Below are positions 1 to 12,600 of a DNA stretch of 64,000 nt, one piece after another. The stretch covers positions 1,762,501 through 1,826,500 of the forward strand of contig OY979726.1 in NCBI GenBank assembly GCA_963855995.1, written 5' to 3'. Below the pieces are notes generated by a model. That model did no database searches. It worked only from the letters and a program-made list of their open reading frames with translations, and was not told where the DNA came from. Position 1 is the stretch's first letter; each line of letters begins with the position of its first letter. Position numbers and translations under genes: made by a program. Origin of the DNA: Muricea muricata. Lineage: Eukaryota > Cnidaria > Anthozoa > Malacalcyonacea > Plexauridae.

Positions 1-1019
1 GCAAAATAAAGTATAAATGTGTGGGTGTGAATGCGAGTTTTAAGCGTTTGCGATGTATTTTCGACACGTTTAAATTATACTATCTGTGTGCATAAGTTGT
101 TTTGGCAGTGTCTACGTTCACTGTGCAATGTTTGTTGAGAGATTGCTTTTGACAGTGTTAAGCTCTTTGGCATTGTGCACGAACCTGGCTTGGAATTTGA
201 GATCCATCATCCATTTGATCAAGCTACATTCGCGGTTACCTGGAGGCGATCTGACGAACGTAACAAAACTCCCAAAGTCCGCAAAGGTCTAAAAATTTCG
301 ACCAATATTTATTCAAAGATATTCCCAATTACACATAAGTAGAAAGAAATTTGCCTATTTGACAAGGGCAAAACAGCTATACAACATATGCAGATAAAAG
401 CATAAATTAGCAGGTCTGAAAATTAGTTGAAACGAGCTGAATGAAAGTCTTGATAAACATATGTTCTGCCTGGATAAAGTGTTTAAAGTATCTTTGCGAT
501 CATAATGGCAAAGTGGTGCGCTAGCGAATTTTGATCACGCGTTCTTATATAAGTGGTATAGGATTTAGTCTTTCGTTCTACCTATAGTTTAGCCTGTTTA
601 AATTTGCGTGTTACGTGATGTAGATATTACGCAGTTCACTTATAATCGACGCGTGCATATAGATATATAGTCCGTTGATCTTCTTATACGGCCCTGATTC
701 GTGACTGTACGGTTTTTCATCTCGTTTGAAACGTGAAGCGGTAGCGATTTATCCGTGATATGTGAATGGAGAAGGGAGCGAAAATACAATAGATGTGATG
801 CTTTCTTTCTGATCCCTATCTTACATTTGCCCTCGGTAGCATAATATTGGCTCTTTGCCTTCGTGGGCTTCGAGCAGAAAAGGTTTTGGAATTGCAAGAT
901 GGAATCATCAAGCACAGAAGTTAGTTTAGTGTCCTCGTATGTGGTAACAACACAATTAGAAAGGACCCTTACTGGACCTCTAAAAAGAACAGTCACTGCT
1001 AACTTATAGAGCTATCCAG

Positions 1020-1560
1020 TATGAAGAATTATAAAGTTTAGTTTAGGCTTCTTTCTATAGATGCAGTAACACTTGATCCACAGGAGATGATGCTTATTAA
1101 ACCTCTAGGAAGATATCTAGGTTCAGAACTGGACAGTGTAGCTACATTGGATCGCTTGAAGAGAGGATATCCTTAGTTACTGAAACTCCAGAACTATAAC
1201 AGTCACTGAGAACTCATATATAGAGCTTTCCAGTATCAATCAAAGCTTGGTGTTTTATTGCACGTAATAACACTGAATTCCAGAAAGAACCGTTTAGAAG
1301 TGATAGAGCTATCCAGTATAAATAAAGTATGTTGAGTTTAGGTTTTCTCCAGTAGTAACAGTGGAACAACAAGAGTAGATGATCCTTGCTGGACCTCTAG
1401 GAAGAACAGTTTAATTCAGCACTTATTGAGCTAGCTATGCAGTAAAAATATAGCCAGCTTTGTTTGGGCTCCTCCTGCAGGAATATGCGATCAAAAGGAG
1501 ATAAGATACTCAATGGACTTCGAACAACAACAATTCTGAGCTGATAAAATTACTATAAGC
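1020..1560 (+). repeat. Degenerate copies of the 114-bp dispersed tandem repeat
   Basis: The words AGAGCTATCCAGTATAAATA, GGATCAATAAGAGATGATCC and ACTGGACCTCTAGGAAGAAC recur in order but with many substitutions and spacing changes. This copy is clearly older than the near-identical arrays in the RIM introns. Confidence 0.7.
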
Positions 1561-3549
1561 GCATAAATTACTAGACAAGTCTTTTCCGGACATAATAAAA
1601 ATGAATTAATAAGAGATGACTCTTACTGGGACCTGTTGAAAAAAATTATTTAGACTTATATGAATATCCGATGCTCGAAGATAAATTTAGCTCCTCAATA
1701 ATACAGCAGTTTAGTCTATTTAAAGGCGGTTAAGTGGTTGAATTAACCATCTGTCCGGGCTTCGTTTCGTCATATAACAACGCTTAGCCTTAGGTAATTC
1801 ACCATTTAATTTTTCAAGCACATAAACATATATCTTTAACGACCTGAAACAATGTAAACAGAACTTTGTGCAAATTAAGGCACTTCGTCGGAAATTTAAA
1901 GCATCAGTAACTAATAGTAATAGTGCATTTCAAACGTTCATCCGCAGTGAAAATTATGCATCATAACTTCTCGACGAAAAATTTTTGCTCGAGAAGGCGA
2001 GCTCTGCATAAACGTATCGTTTTAGACAGTAAAAGATGCTAGCCCTAGCTTTTCGCGTGCTTTTGACTGAACTACCGACACTGACAACTTTGGTTCGAGA
2101 CCATAGAAGTTTTGCTGATACAAAATTAAAAGCAAGCACTACGGTGATCTTCATGCAAACATAATTTGATATAAGCTTCTTAGGACAAGCTTATAATTAC
2201 GAGTATGGACTTTTAAGCGCTGCTTAGACGATATTAAACGAGCTGGTGCGCTAATAAGAACCGTTACTCGCTAAAAAATCCTTCCATAAGATACGAGATA
2301 TAGTTGATAAACATTTTCCTCATGTGGCTTTCAGCAAATATCTAACAGCCAGACAGCTGCACGATTTAGGTCAAAGGAGCCCTTCGCTTTAAAAGCATGT
2401 TAATTCTGATAACAATTAACATTAGATTACGAGCGTCTAAAAATATACCCCGGACGAGCTATTAGCGTCGCATATGCAAGCACACGTGCTCCGTCGTCGG
2501 CCATTTGCAAGCCAAGGGCCAAGTAGTTCGCATGGATTAAAAACACCGTCAGAGTTTGCAGATATTGGACTCGTACGCAATACATGACAAAACTAATTTG
2601 ATTTTTTGTCTGATAAAGCACGTACATATATACATACATACATGCATACAGTTTCTGAAAATGGGGTTTTATAGGCCGTTTTTGAGTTCAATCGTATCGT
2701 AGCGAAATGCATTTCACTGTTTCGCGAACATCCAGAAAGAACTATCAACGAGACGGGTGCAAAAGTCCACGCTCGGTGTCGCCGCGAAATAGCTCAAGTG
2801 CAAAAAAGGGCTCAATTTAATGACGTTTTGTTTAAAATTCATCGCCTGCTTGGCCGTCCCGTGAGCCAGTAAAATAGCACGGCCAGTTTGAAATGATTAA
2901 CAGAGCATGTTTGCGTATTTGGCTGCACGACTCGTCCATATTGTTTATAACACGTCAGTTATTTCCTTACAAATGAGTGAATATGGGTCAATATGGCACA
3001 CGGCATTTTTAGCAAGCGATTTTTTCCAATACTACTTTGTCTTCGAATGTTGTAAAGGGTCACAGCTCGCTGATCTCGCTTGACAATCGGACAAACTGTC
3101 GTTTCCAAAATTCACTGAGAATGAGGCATGAACATAAAGTACCTCGAATGAGACGTATAGTATTAACGGGTACGGCACACGTGTTGCTTGTCAAAAGTAA
3201 AAAAAAAACCTGATCAATTTTTTCATCTGCACAAAAGGGAACAAGGTTTACAAGCCGGTCTCCTAACAAATCAGTTTAAACAAGGAACGCTGTTGCTACC
3301 TAATTGGACGCGGTTATGTGATTTTTAGGTAATTTCTCAGCACTTTTTGGGACATGTTACCGCTTTTGGTTGTGCAGTCAGAAATGCACACAAAATTAAA
3401 ACATTGGATCACTCACTGCTTGAAACAATGAGACGAAAAGGTATTAGTTGATTTCCCGACGAATTAAGGTTCTTTGTTAGAAATTCGATCCAATTCTGCT
3501 TCAGTTTTTTCAGTAAGTGAAAGATGGTCATCCTAAGGCCTCCCATTTT

Positions 3550-3695
3550 CCAAAATGGACAGTTCCAGTTGGAAAATGTGTAGTTCTAAATCCTAGAATG
3601 GACAGTTCTAAATCCTGGATGGGTAGTTCTAAATCTTAGAGTGGACAGTTCTAAATCCTAGAATGGGTAGTTCTAAATTCTAGAATGGACAGTTC
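3550..3695 (+). repeat. Minisatellite, unit about 32 bp
   Basis: Four to five tandem units read along the theme ACAGTTCTAAATCCTAGAAT, alternating 'gacagttc' and 'gggtagttc' variants. No gene overlaps it. Confidence 0.8.
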
Positions 3696-4239
3696 TACAA
3701 ATTGAGTTTTGGGGAAAAAATGTTGAGTCCGATCGAGTGCCACAACATCGAATATTTAAAATGGAACGATTGTTTACGCATGAACACAAGTATAAAGTAT
3801 AATTGCGTTTCTAGGTTTCAAGTGGTTTATCATTTCCTACATTACTTTGCAAACCTAAAATTTGTCTCAAAATGCATGTGTTCTCGAACTGTTGGAAATG
3901 CCTTTATTTCAGTCTAGAGACTCAACTCTATACATTTTCTGCGAAGGGGTATGCCCCTTGTCACGACAGCAAACTTACAGATCTACATTGTTGCAAAGTA
4001 GTACATATGCAATTGAATTAGGCACATTTTTAACCCTGCAAATTGTTATGCAGTTATGCTAATTCTTCGAGCATTGCGCACACGTTACTTGATCAACAAG
4101 CATGCGTAACCTGATAAGTATTTAAATTACTCTTATCGTCAAGTCAATGAGTCACATTATGCAACAGGAATCTGAAATCTTATCTCTGCAAGCACACATT
4201 ACGTAATTACTTCCCCGGGGCATATTTTTCTAATTACGC

Positions 4240-4690
4240 ACGGGCGTGCACACAGTAACAAGCTAAGTCGGTCAACAACATGTTGTGCCCGCACTGCTTG
4301 TTCTAAGTTGTCAACACGTTTACAACAACTTGTTGACGTCTTGTATCAAGTTTGACGGAATTATAAAACATGTTGGAAGGATGCCTTGACAACTCTGATA
4401 CAACACACCTGTTGTAACAAGATTGTCTGTCACATACAAGGCTGTAACTATACATTGTTCTATCATGACTGCACCAGTCTTCTTGTTGGAACAGCATTCT
4501 AACATGTCTAATAGTCTCATCAAGCTTGTTACAAGCCGGTAACAGCTTGTTTTAAACTTGTTTCAACAATTTGCAACAAGCAGTGCGAACACAACTCGTC
4601 AACAGCTTGTGAACTGACTTGTTACCACTTGTTTGCAAGTTTGTTACAACTTTTTTTTTCAAGGTTTGTGTTTATTTAATTACATGTGTA
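4240..4690. repeat. ACTTGTTGACA-type palindromic repeat element
   Basis: The stretch is dense in the words CAACTTGTTGAC, GTTGTCAACA and CAACAAGC in both orientations, giving an imperfect long palindrome. Related copies lie at 8590-8930, 9740-10130, 17395-17645, 20225-21180, 24455-24820 and 34060-34920. It has no coding capacity and is probably a non-autonomous fold-back element. Confidence 0.65.
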
Positions 4691-5639
4691 GTTCACTGCT
4701 GTGACAAATACATGTGCTTATTCACGTGGAAATGCGCTAAAGTAATAAACGCCGACGCAAATGTATTCATTTATTTTTTAGATCGTCAAGTTGTTTGCGA
4801 GCGCGAAGCAACTATGTACTATTTACATCACGAGCGGAGGTGTTAATTCTTAATTGTATCGGATATACAAACTCAAGTCGAACTTGTTTATCCAAATAAA
4901 AGTCTTTATCTTTTCACTAGCATTACTAATACCGTGCTTGCACATAACTACACCAGGGTGGTTTTTGATTGGGGTTTTTCAAAAAAAAACAATCTCTTCA
5001 AAAGTCCTGTGATTGTCACAGTATTAAAAACGAGAAATACAAATGTACGATTTTCAGCGAGCATTGCTGTTGTGCCAACAAGCTCTCTCAAGCCATGCAA
5101 ACTCATCCTGATAACGGCTTGTCGATTTCAAGTCTGTTGCAAGATGTCAACAGACGTCCAGCAACATGCCCGTATTGGCTGTGTACCAGATTGTAATTCG
5201 CACCGTTTGTACAATTCAAACGATAATTAACAAATAAATAGGGCAAATGTTATCGGCCAGAATCTAAAATTTACTCAAGGTTTTCTTCTCCATTAAGAGC
5301 GTCTTTCGGAATATCTCTCGTCGAGAAACTGCCAAAGTTATTAAACACGTCACTATGACGTCAACATGAACAAGATAACGGTTATTTTGGATGTTTTTTC
5401 ATTAGTTTTTCAGCGAAAGTCAATGCGTAACCAAAATTTAATTACATCGTAAAGATAACAGATATGATGCAGAAATAAGAAAAATATTACTTGGAGATGA
5501 GAGCAGAATAGACGATTATATACTAACCTGTAAGGTGTTTTCTGCACAGCTGTTTTCAATGCTTTTCTAATTTTCTTTATCAAGTCGTCTATATAAGCAC
5601 AACAGAGGGGGAAGTTAGAAAACCTACCAAACTAACTTT

Positions 5640-5865
5640 ATTTGCTTTGTATAACTCTATATCATTTCTAAACTGTTTTTCCTAGAGGTCTAGTAATTAA
5701 GGATCATCTCTTATTGATCCAGTGTTACTGAAGGAGGAAACCTGAACTAAACTAACTTTAGTTATACTGGATAGCTCTATCAGTTCTAAACTATTGTACC
5801 TAGAAGTCCAGTTAGGATCATCTCTTATTGATGTAGTGTTACTGCAGGAGGAAACCCAAACCATA
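5640..5865 (-). repeat. 114-bp dispersed repeat, two units
   Basis: Two units are read on the minus strand, with the reverse complements of AGAGCTATCCAGTATAAATA and GGATCAATAAGAGATGATCC. They lie just upstream of the first cyclase exon. Confidence 0.8.
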
Positions 5866-5978
5866 AACTATTATTCTAGTGCGTTAAATGCATAGACTGT
5901 ACGGATTCTCTACAAAATTCTAGCAATTGTAATTTTAATTCTAATTCCAAGTTATTTTTATTGTCTTTCTATTTCAAG

Positions 5979-8900
5979 ATTGCTGCCAACGTTCTGCTAT
6001 TCCTATGTGCAGCATTAATGGGGGTCATTGATTTCTTGTTGGCCGACAGAAGACAACGCCAGGCCTTTAGCGAGACCCTCAACTCACTACAAGTCAAAAT
6101 GAAACTGGAATTTCAGCACAAAAAGCAGGTACAATAAATACATCGTAAGAAAGCACTGGCTTAAGCCACGGGCTCGAAAAAAGAAGTGAATTGAATTCTT
6201 CAAACGAGTCAGGCAAAGTAACTCTTTTGTAAGAGTCTATTGTCTTCTTTACCGCAGTCAAAGCTATTCTTTCAGGTTATCAAAACGATTCTTACTGTTC
6301 ACTTTTTTAAAAGTATCTGAACACTGATGTTGAAAAGACTCTAGGAAAATTTCAAATAACTCATTCTAAATGACTGGGGTGATTGAGTCTCCTTCAAGCA
6401 GGGACCGCAGAGCAATTTTTGGATTGAGGGGGCCGAATGTTTAGCTTTCCAGGGGCGGAGAGGGGGCTGGGGCAACAATCGAGTCCCCATTCTTGCTTCG
6501 TTCTTTTTCAACTTTTTTCCGGTTTTTTTTTATTTATTTTTTTTACTTTTTTTCTTAAACTGTCTTGTGGCTGCGACGTGTTCATGTTTATTGTTGGGAT
6601 TTTTTTCGTTCTTTATTAGTAAATATTGGAAAAATACATGTATGTTTTTTTGACGCCAATCCTTTTGCCTCCTTTATTTTGCTGGATGTCAGAGTGCGTT
6701 TTCCCAAAATCACAGCCAAAATGTTAATGAGGTGCTCTTGACCGGAGCTGTAACGCTACTTATTGGAAAAACGTCAAGTAGCACTGGTTATAATTAACCA
6801 CCATTCAATCAATCACAGGAAAATTATTGGGGGGGGGGCACGGCCCCCAAACCCCCCCTCCTCCGCGGTTCCTGAAAGGCGTTAGGGTACCTTGATAGTC
6901 TAAATCATGGCACATTGTACTTCTTTCGCCATAGAATCTTTTATGGTGCACGTGTAGAGCTTAGTTTAGGTCATTGTATAGCTCTACTTGTTGTCTTCAT
7001 AATTGGAAGTTTTATTCTCCTACCGTTCGTATGTCCAGAGATATTGTTGTCATGGATAAGGTGTGGAGTTTATGCAAATTAACTTATAATTACAATTGAG
7101 TTCAAACGGGAAACATATGGTTTTTAGGCAAACTTTGAAGAAACTTTTTTGAAATACAAAGAACAGTGCTGTAGAGCTGTGCAATGGTCTAAAATGAAAC
7201 TCAGAGATTCATTTTAAATTAAAATATTTTTTAGTAGAACTGAAGATAAAATTTCTAATGAATCCTGACTATCAAGACTCTTGAATTACCTCATGTCGTA
7301 AGATCCTCAGATATTTATGAGTCAAACGTAGCCTCGTTAATTCTTTCGCATATCTTTTCCAGCAACGTTTGCTGCTCTCCGTTCTGCCAAGGCACGTGTC
7401 GAAAGAGCTGGAGGATGATATGCAACTAGATGGCACCATCTTAAAGAATGGAAATTTTAATAAGATTTATATTGAGAGGGTAGAATGTTGTAGGTAGGTG
7501 AATAAGAAATAAAATTTAAACGTTAAAACAGCGTATGAAATCACCTTCGGTGAAGACGTTGAATCGTCGTTGAAAAAAAAAGAGAAATTTAATGAACATA
7601 ATTACGTTGAGATTACGTTGTGAATCTCATCAACCATATGGAGATTACAAGTAAAATCGACGTCATACAATCAACCATGCATGAATGGACGTCATATCGA
7701 CGTCTGTTTGCTAATGTTGAACCGACGTTCGTAAAACAACGTCAAAATAACGTTGACATCACGTTGTCGACGTATCAACGTAATTTCAAGCAAATTTCAA
7801 TGTTGGAACAACGTCCTACCCCATTGTAAAATTACATTTATTTATTCTGGTATTTTTGATGCCTTCAATCAACCCAAACTCAACGCACTGAATTGAAATC
7901 ATTCTCTTGTAGCATACTTTACGCTGATATCGTTGGCTTTACCGAATTATCCTCAACATGTTCTGCTGAAGAGCTAATAGTGACGCTAAACCAACTATTT
8001 GCCATATTTGATAAACTCGCCTCGGTAAGCAAACACTATTTTAATTATCAAAAGGTTCCTGGTATGGTAACACTGGATCAATAAAAGATGATCCTTATGC
8101 TCTAGGAAGAACAGTTTAGAACTGATAGAGCTATCCAGCATAAAAAAGTTAGTTTAGTTTAGGTTTCCTTCCGTAGCATCACTGGATCAATAAGAGATGG
8201 TCCTTACTAGACCTCTAAAAGGAACAGTTTAGAACTACTCAAAAAGCATGTATGGATATGAAAACTGACATATTTTCATAGAAACACAACTGTCAACGAA
8301 TCAAAATTCTTGGTGACTGCTACTATTGTATCGCGGGCCTGGATGCGACCGACAGAGAACAAGGAGACAACAGTCATGCTTCCTCAGCGGTTAACATGGG
8401 TCTGGGAATGATCAATCATATTGCGTGAGTATGATGTCGTGGCATTTGAAGCGTGGTAGCGCTGAGCTATATTATCAACGTAATAATATGGGTCAGCGAG
8501 TTTAACAAATCCCACTACAGTTGGCACCCATTTCAAAAACACTCAAAAATATATTTTGTATGTTCGCATGGCAATGTGATATCCTCGACAGAGTCATAAA
8601 TTGGCAAGCTTGATGACTTCTTTAACAGACTCATTGTCAACAAGCCGAGGTCAGGATAATTCGCATGGCTTGCGACAACTTGTTGACGATAAGTCTGTTG
8701 CAAGTTGTGAACAGACGGCTTTTTGCAAGTTGATTGCCAAAACTCGTTATCCACAGGCTTGTTGCAAGTTGTTTCAACGAGTTGTATAACCAATTTGCAA
8801 ATGACAAGTTGCAACAAGCCTGATTTTGACAGACTGCTTGCAACTTGATGAAACTCGCAAGTTCGTTGCAGCTTGTTGACAAGTCACGAGAAGCCTGTAA

Positions 8901-9653
8901 AATTGACTTGCCACAAGTTCGCGTCGTTTTAAGATGCGTATGTTCGAATGATTTGAGCTGCATTACCGTCACTGGTAATGTTAGTTTTAAAGACTTCATA
9001 TTTCCTTCGTATTTCAGTAAAGTGCGACACCAAACCGGGGTTAAGAGCTTGGACATGCGCGTTGGCATTCACACCGGAGCTGTGTTAGCCGGGGTCCTGG
9101 GGCAGAAAAAATGGCAATTCGATGCTTGGTCGAATGACGTCACGCTCGCCAATAAAATGGAGTCGGGTGGGATTCCAGGGTAAGCGAAACTGATCTGTAA
9201 ATACAACTGAATCGAGGACCAAACTGATAACGTGAAAATTTCGGCTTACGAGTTTTGTAATAACTCAAATAGCTATATCCTAATCGAGACCGCAAAGCAT
9301 GTATGGATTGTTTGAAGAGACAATGTGATAGATAGCAGCAGTCATGAGACACATACTTTTTATATTTTCTAACTTTCGAAGTTTCTTGACATTTTACGCT
9401 GTGCCTTCAAACAATCAACAGAGGCTTTACAGTTTTGAATTGGGAAATGGGTTAGTTTATACACTTGTTGGTTTGTTCAAAATGTTGTCCTAATTTCTTT
9501 TGAAGGCGCGTTCATATTTCGGCGACGACGTACGAAAGAGTCCGAGATCTCTACGAAGTTGAGGACGGCAACGGTGCATTAAGAAATGAATATATTAAAG
9601 AAACCGGAATTAAAACATATCTTATCGTTGGGAAAATCAAGTCAAAAGCAAAG
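5979..9653 (+). CDS. Cyclase exons 1-6: helix 6 and the C1a catalytic domain
   Basis: Residues 1-50 contain the last helix of the first membrane half ([19 protein letters not shown]) and the start of the signalling helix. Residues 51-93 carry [14 protein letters not shown] and the IYIER segment. C1a follows: [15 protein letters not shown] (metal D99), [14 protein letters not shown] (metal D143), [36 protein letters not shown] and [12 protein letters not shown]. The exon 4 loop [15 protein letters not shown] is longer than the usual cyclase loop at this point. Exon junction phases are 0, 2, 0, 2, 2, 0. Intron 1 holds a putative transposon and intron 4 a palindromic repeat. Confidence 0.93.
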
Positions 9654-12600
9654 GTGTGTTTTGCGATAAAGGAGCGAGCGGGAGTGTTTTATCGCATCTT
9701 AGCTTCCCGGCGCGAGCATTTTAAAATTAATGAATATTTAGCACGTGCGCTAGCGTAACAGCAACATATAACCTGACGACAACAAACTTTATAGCTCGTA
9801 GCAAGTCTACAAACAAGCTAAGGCGTCAACAAGTTGTGTTCTAACACCTGGTCCCACTTGAGTTGTGAACAAGTTTTGACGAAGCTTTCTCGAACAACTT
9901 CACGTAGAAACTTTGTCGATATATCAGTCCTGTCACAAGGTTGTGTTGTACCGAGTTGTTATAACAACCTTGCAACAGGTCTGATAATGCCACAAGTTGT
10001 TAACAGCTCTTTCTAAACCTGTTACGTTACAGTAAACTTGGAACACGCAGTGCGAACACAACTTGCCAACAGCTTGTGAACAGACTCGCTACAATTTCTT
10101 TTGCAGACTTGCAAAACTTGTGCGCTTGCACGCATGTATAAGGCAATTACATGTCTACACCTAACATTACACTTATTTCAATGCAAATCCAATCTCGTTC
10201 TTGGAAAACGAGATCACGTAAGCAGCCCTAAAAGAGCCTGTGTTTGATTTACACAGCATTTAAAACTTAGTAGAAGTTGAATCAGACTTTTACCTTCAAA
10301 TTTGGACCCGCTAACCGATATAAGTGCTTGGCCTTGAACAGTTCCATTCCATCATATAAATTTCTAGGGAAAATGGGAGACAGTTCCGCTGTTAGTGATG
10401 CCCGAATGCGAAGCGAAGAGACGAACGTCGTCTCCAATCGTGAGTTTACTTGGGACAACCGCGAGAAAGGCGCTAAAGACGAAGGAAAGCAATGGCACAG
10501 AGGAGAATGGGACGGTCAGGCATCAAGTGGAAATTTCTGTTCCTGAGAAAACTGTGAGTGGACGAATCAAACATTTTTGTGACTTTTGCATGAGCTGAGA
10601 AGCTTTCGTCTGAGACCAGTTGTACAAAACCAACTTGCTGATAAAATTGCAATTATTAAAGACTTGTGTCAAGCACATTTCATTCCGTTTAAACCTTTTG
10701 AGTAATGCGATAATTCTTTGATTTCCCATGTAGGAGGACAGTTTTGAGAAAAGTGAAATAAACGATGGTAGATTGAAGTAAGGACTTAAAGTTTTCCTAA
10801 TATGTATACTGTTCTGAGGCAAGTCTCGCGGAGCGTAATTTGAAGTGGGGAGGCTAAGGTCGAACTCAGAATATACTTAATCCATGCACGGTTTTTAGGG
10901 AGTTTGTTCCCCGGGAAATTTGAATTCATCTGCAGTTTTAGCATCTTTGCAGGATTTGTTAACACTACTGCGCAGTAGCAGCGTATAAAACTTCATCTGC
11001 GATGAAAAGTGAGGGGGTTGAAGTCCCCCCCAGCCCCACCCTCTCCGCAGTCCCTGTAAGGTAACGGTGATTGTGTATATTTGACTTAGAAATGAAGAAG
11101 AGTTGATGAGGAATCTTTCGCGAGTCTTGGAACAAAGTGAAAGGTGAGATTCACTTAGATGAGTTTACGGTTGATACAAATGAACCAGTGAACGATATGC
11201 AGTGGGATGATATATGCAATTTTTTTACCAAAGCTGCTTGGATTTGGTGGGACCACTCCCTCCTGTTCTAAATGTTGCAAATGTTTAAAGCGGGGGGGGG
11301 GTTCCAAGCCCATCCAGCTGGATCTGGTAAAAAAATATACAAGATCTGGTCACACTGACGATATGTTATATTTCATGATCTTTGAATGACTTTGCCACGA
11401 CAGTTGGACCAAATAAAAACTACACAGCAAAAAACGCACAACCTGTTCTGGCCTGATGAAAACAGCATTGAACAATGTTTTGCTGCCCACATTGTTCTAG
11501 GTTGTTAATAATACTGAACAAGTTCATGAGCCTGAATTAACCTGCAATCAGGTGTAACAATGTTGAACAATATTGTTGACAATCTTGAACAATGTGAGCA
11601 GCAAAACATTGTTCAATGCTGTTTTCATCAGGCCAGAACAGGTTGTGCAATTTTTGCTGTGTATACAGGCTTAAACAGTGGTCTGTACAGCGGTATAATC
11701 ATCGATGTTAGACGCGACAATTTGTGCTTGCTGTTTTGGATTAATTCTGACATATAGTCGTAGTTTCTTCATTGCACCGTTTATACGTAATACTTACCTA
11801 TGTAAAGGCACGCAAATTTTGCTTGCAACTTGCAACGCAGTTCTACTCTTGCGAGATGCAAAATACCCATGTCTGTTTCACATGTCAAGCATTCTTCACT
11901 AATTATAACACCTCTTCAGAGTAGAACTGCCTCGCAAGATGTAAGAAAAATTGCAGCACGCGACAGTGCCTCAGATCAAAATTTTGCAGCAGAAATTGTC
12001 TCGTCTAACGTTTAACAACAAGGAGAATTAATACAGTTCACGTTTTGCCCCCGGACAGATAAATCTTGAGAGAACTCTCACTCATTGCTTGTCGTTGACA
12101 ATACAATAATACACAACACTGGCTGGCAATACAAATCAACTGCATGAAGATTTCATCCCCAATACAAGTTTATACACAACATGCAACCGACAACCACCGA
12201 CTGATGGCGCTTGTATGAAGTTAAACAACATACCAGCATAGTGTCCGAGTATTTAGCATCCAATTCCTTTGCTTCCAAAACCAATTTTGCGACGAAATTT
12301 CCTCGAATATCCTCTTGTTTTGAAAAGCGGCGGTAAAACCCGCTAAACGAAAGCCGCTCTCGTGCTTCCAGCACGACAACACAAGACTAAATTTGACTCA
12401 CAAAAGAAGTAACATGTTATGATTTCAAAGCTAACATCCTTTCCAACCTTTTCATTGGTTCAGCTTACTACAGGAATGACTACGGTATTAAAGCGGTTGG
12501 TATCTCAAGGATTAGATCCTTTCAAATTCTACGTACAACAGAGACACAGAAAACAGAGACTAAAACCTGTTCCTCACTAGCAAAATAAGCATAAGCAACA

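Larger units (their letters stand above)
1..5978. other. Left flank upstream of the first recognised cyclase exon; no convincing exon
   Basis: The adenylyl cyclase should have its N-terminus and transmembrane helices 1-5 upstream of position 5979. I searched this stretch for open segments with acceptor and donor sites in a phase that would join phase 0 at 5979 and found none I would defend. What can be seen are degenerate 114-bp-family repeats (about 1020-1560 and 5640-5865), a roughly 32-bp minisatellite (3550-3695), and ACTTGTTGACA-type palindromic repeats (4240-4690, 5080-5190). The missing exons may lie here in diverged form or left of the window. Confidence 0.6.

Noticed and set aside
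86-292. Open frame with a hydrophobic stretch (LLLTVLSSLALCTNLAW) before a GTAACA donor-like site
   Set aside because: It could be an early cyclase membrane exon, but the residues do not match any cyclase helix I know, and phase to 5979 cannot be shown.
10277-10546. 89-codon frame over cyclase exon 7
   Set aside because: Wrong frame; the exon reads in the frame beginning GKWETVPLL, which joins both neighbours in phase.
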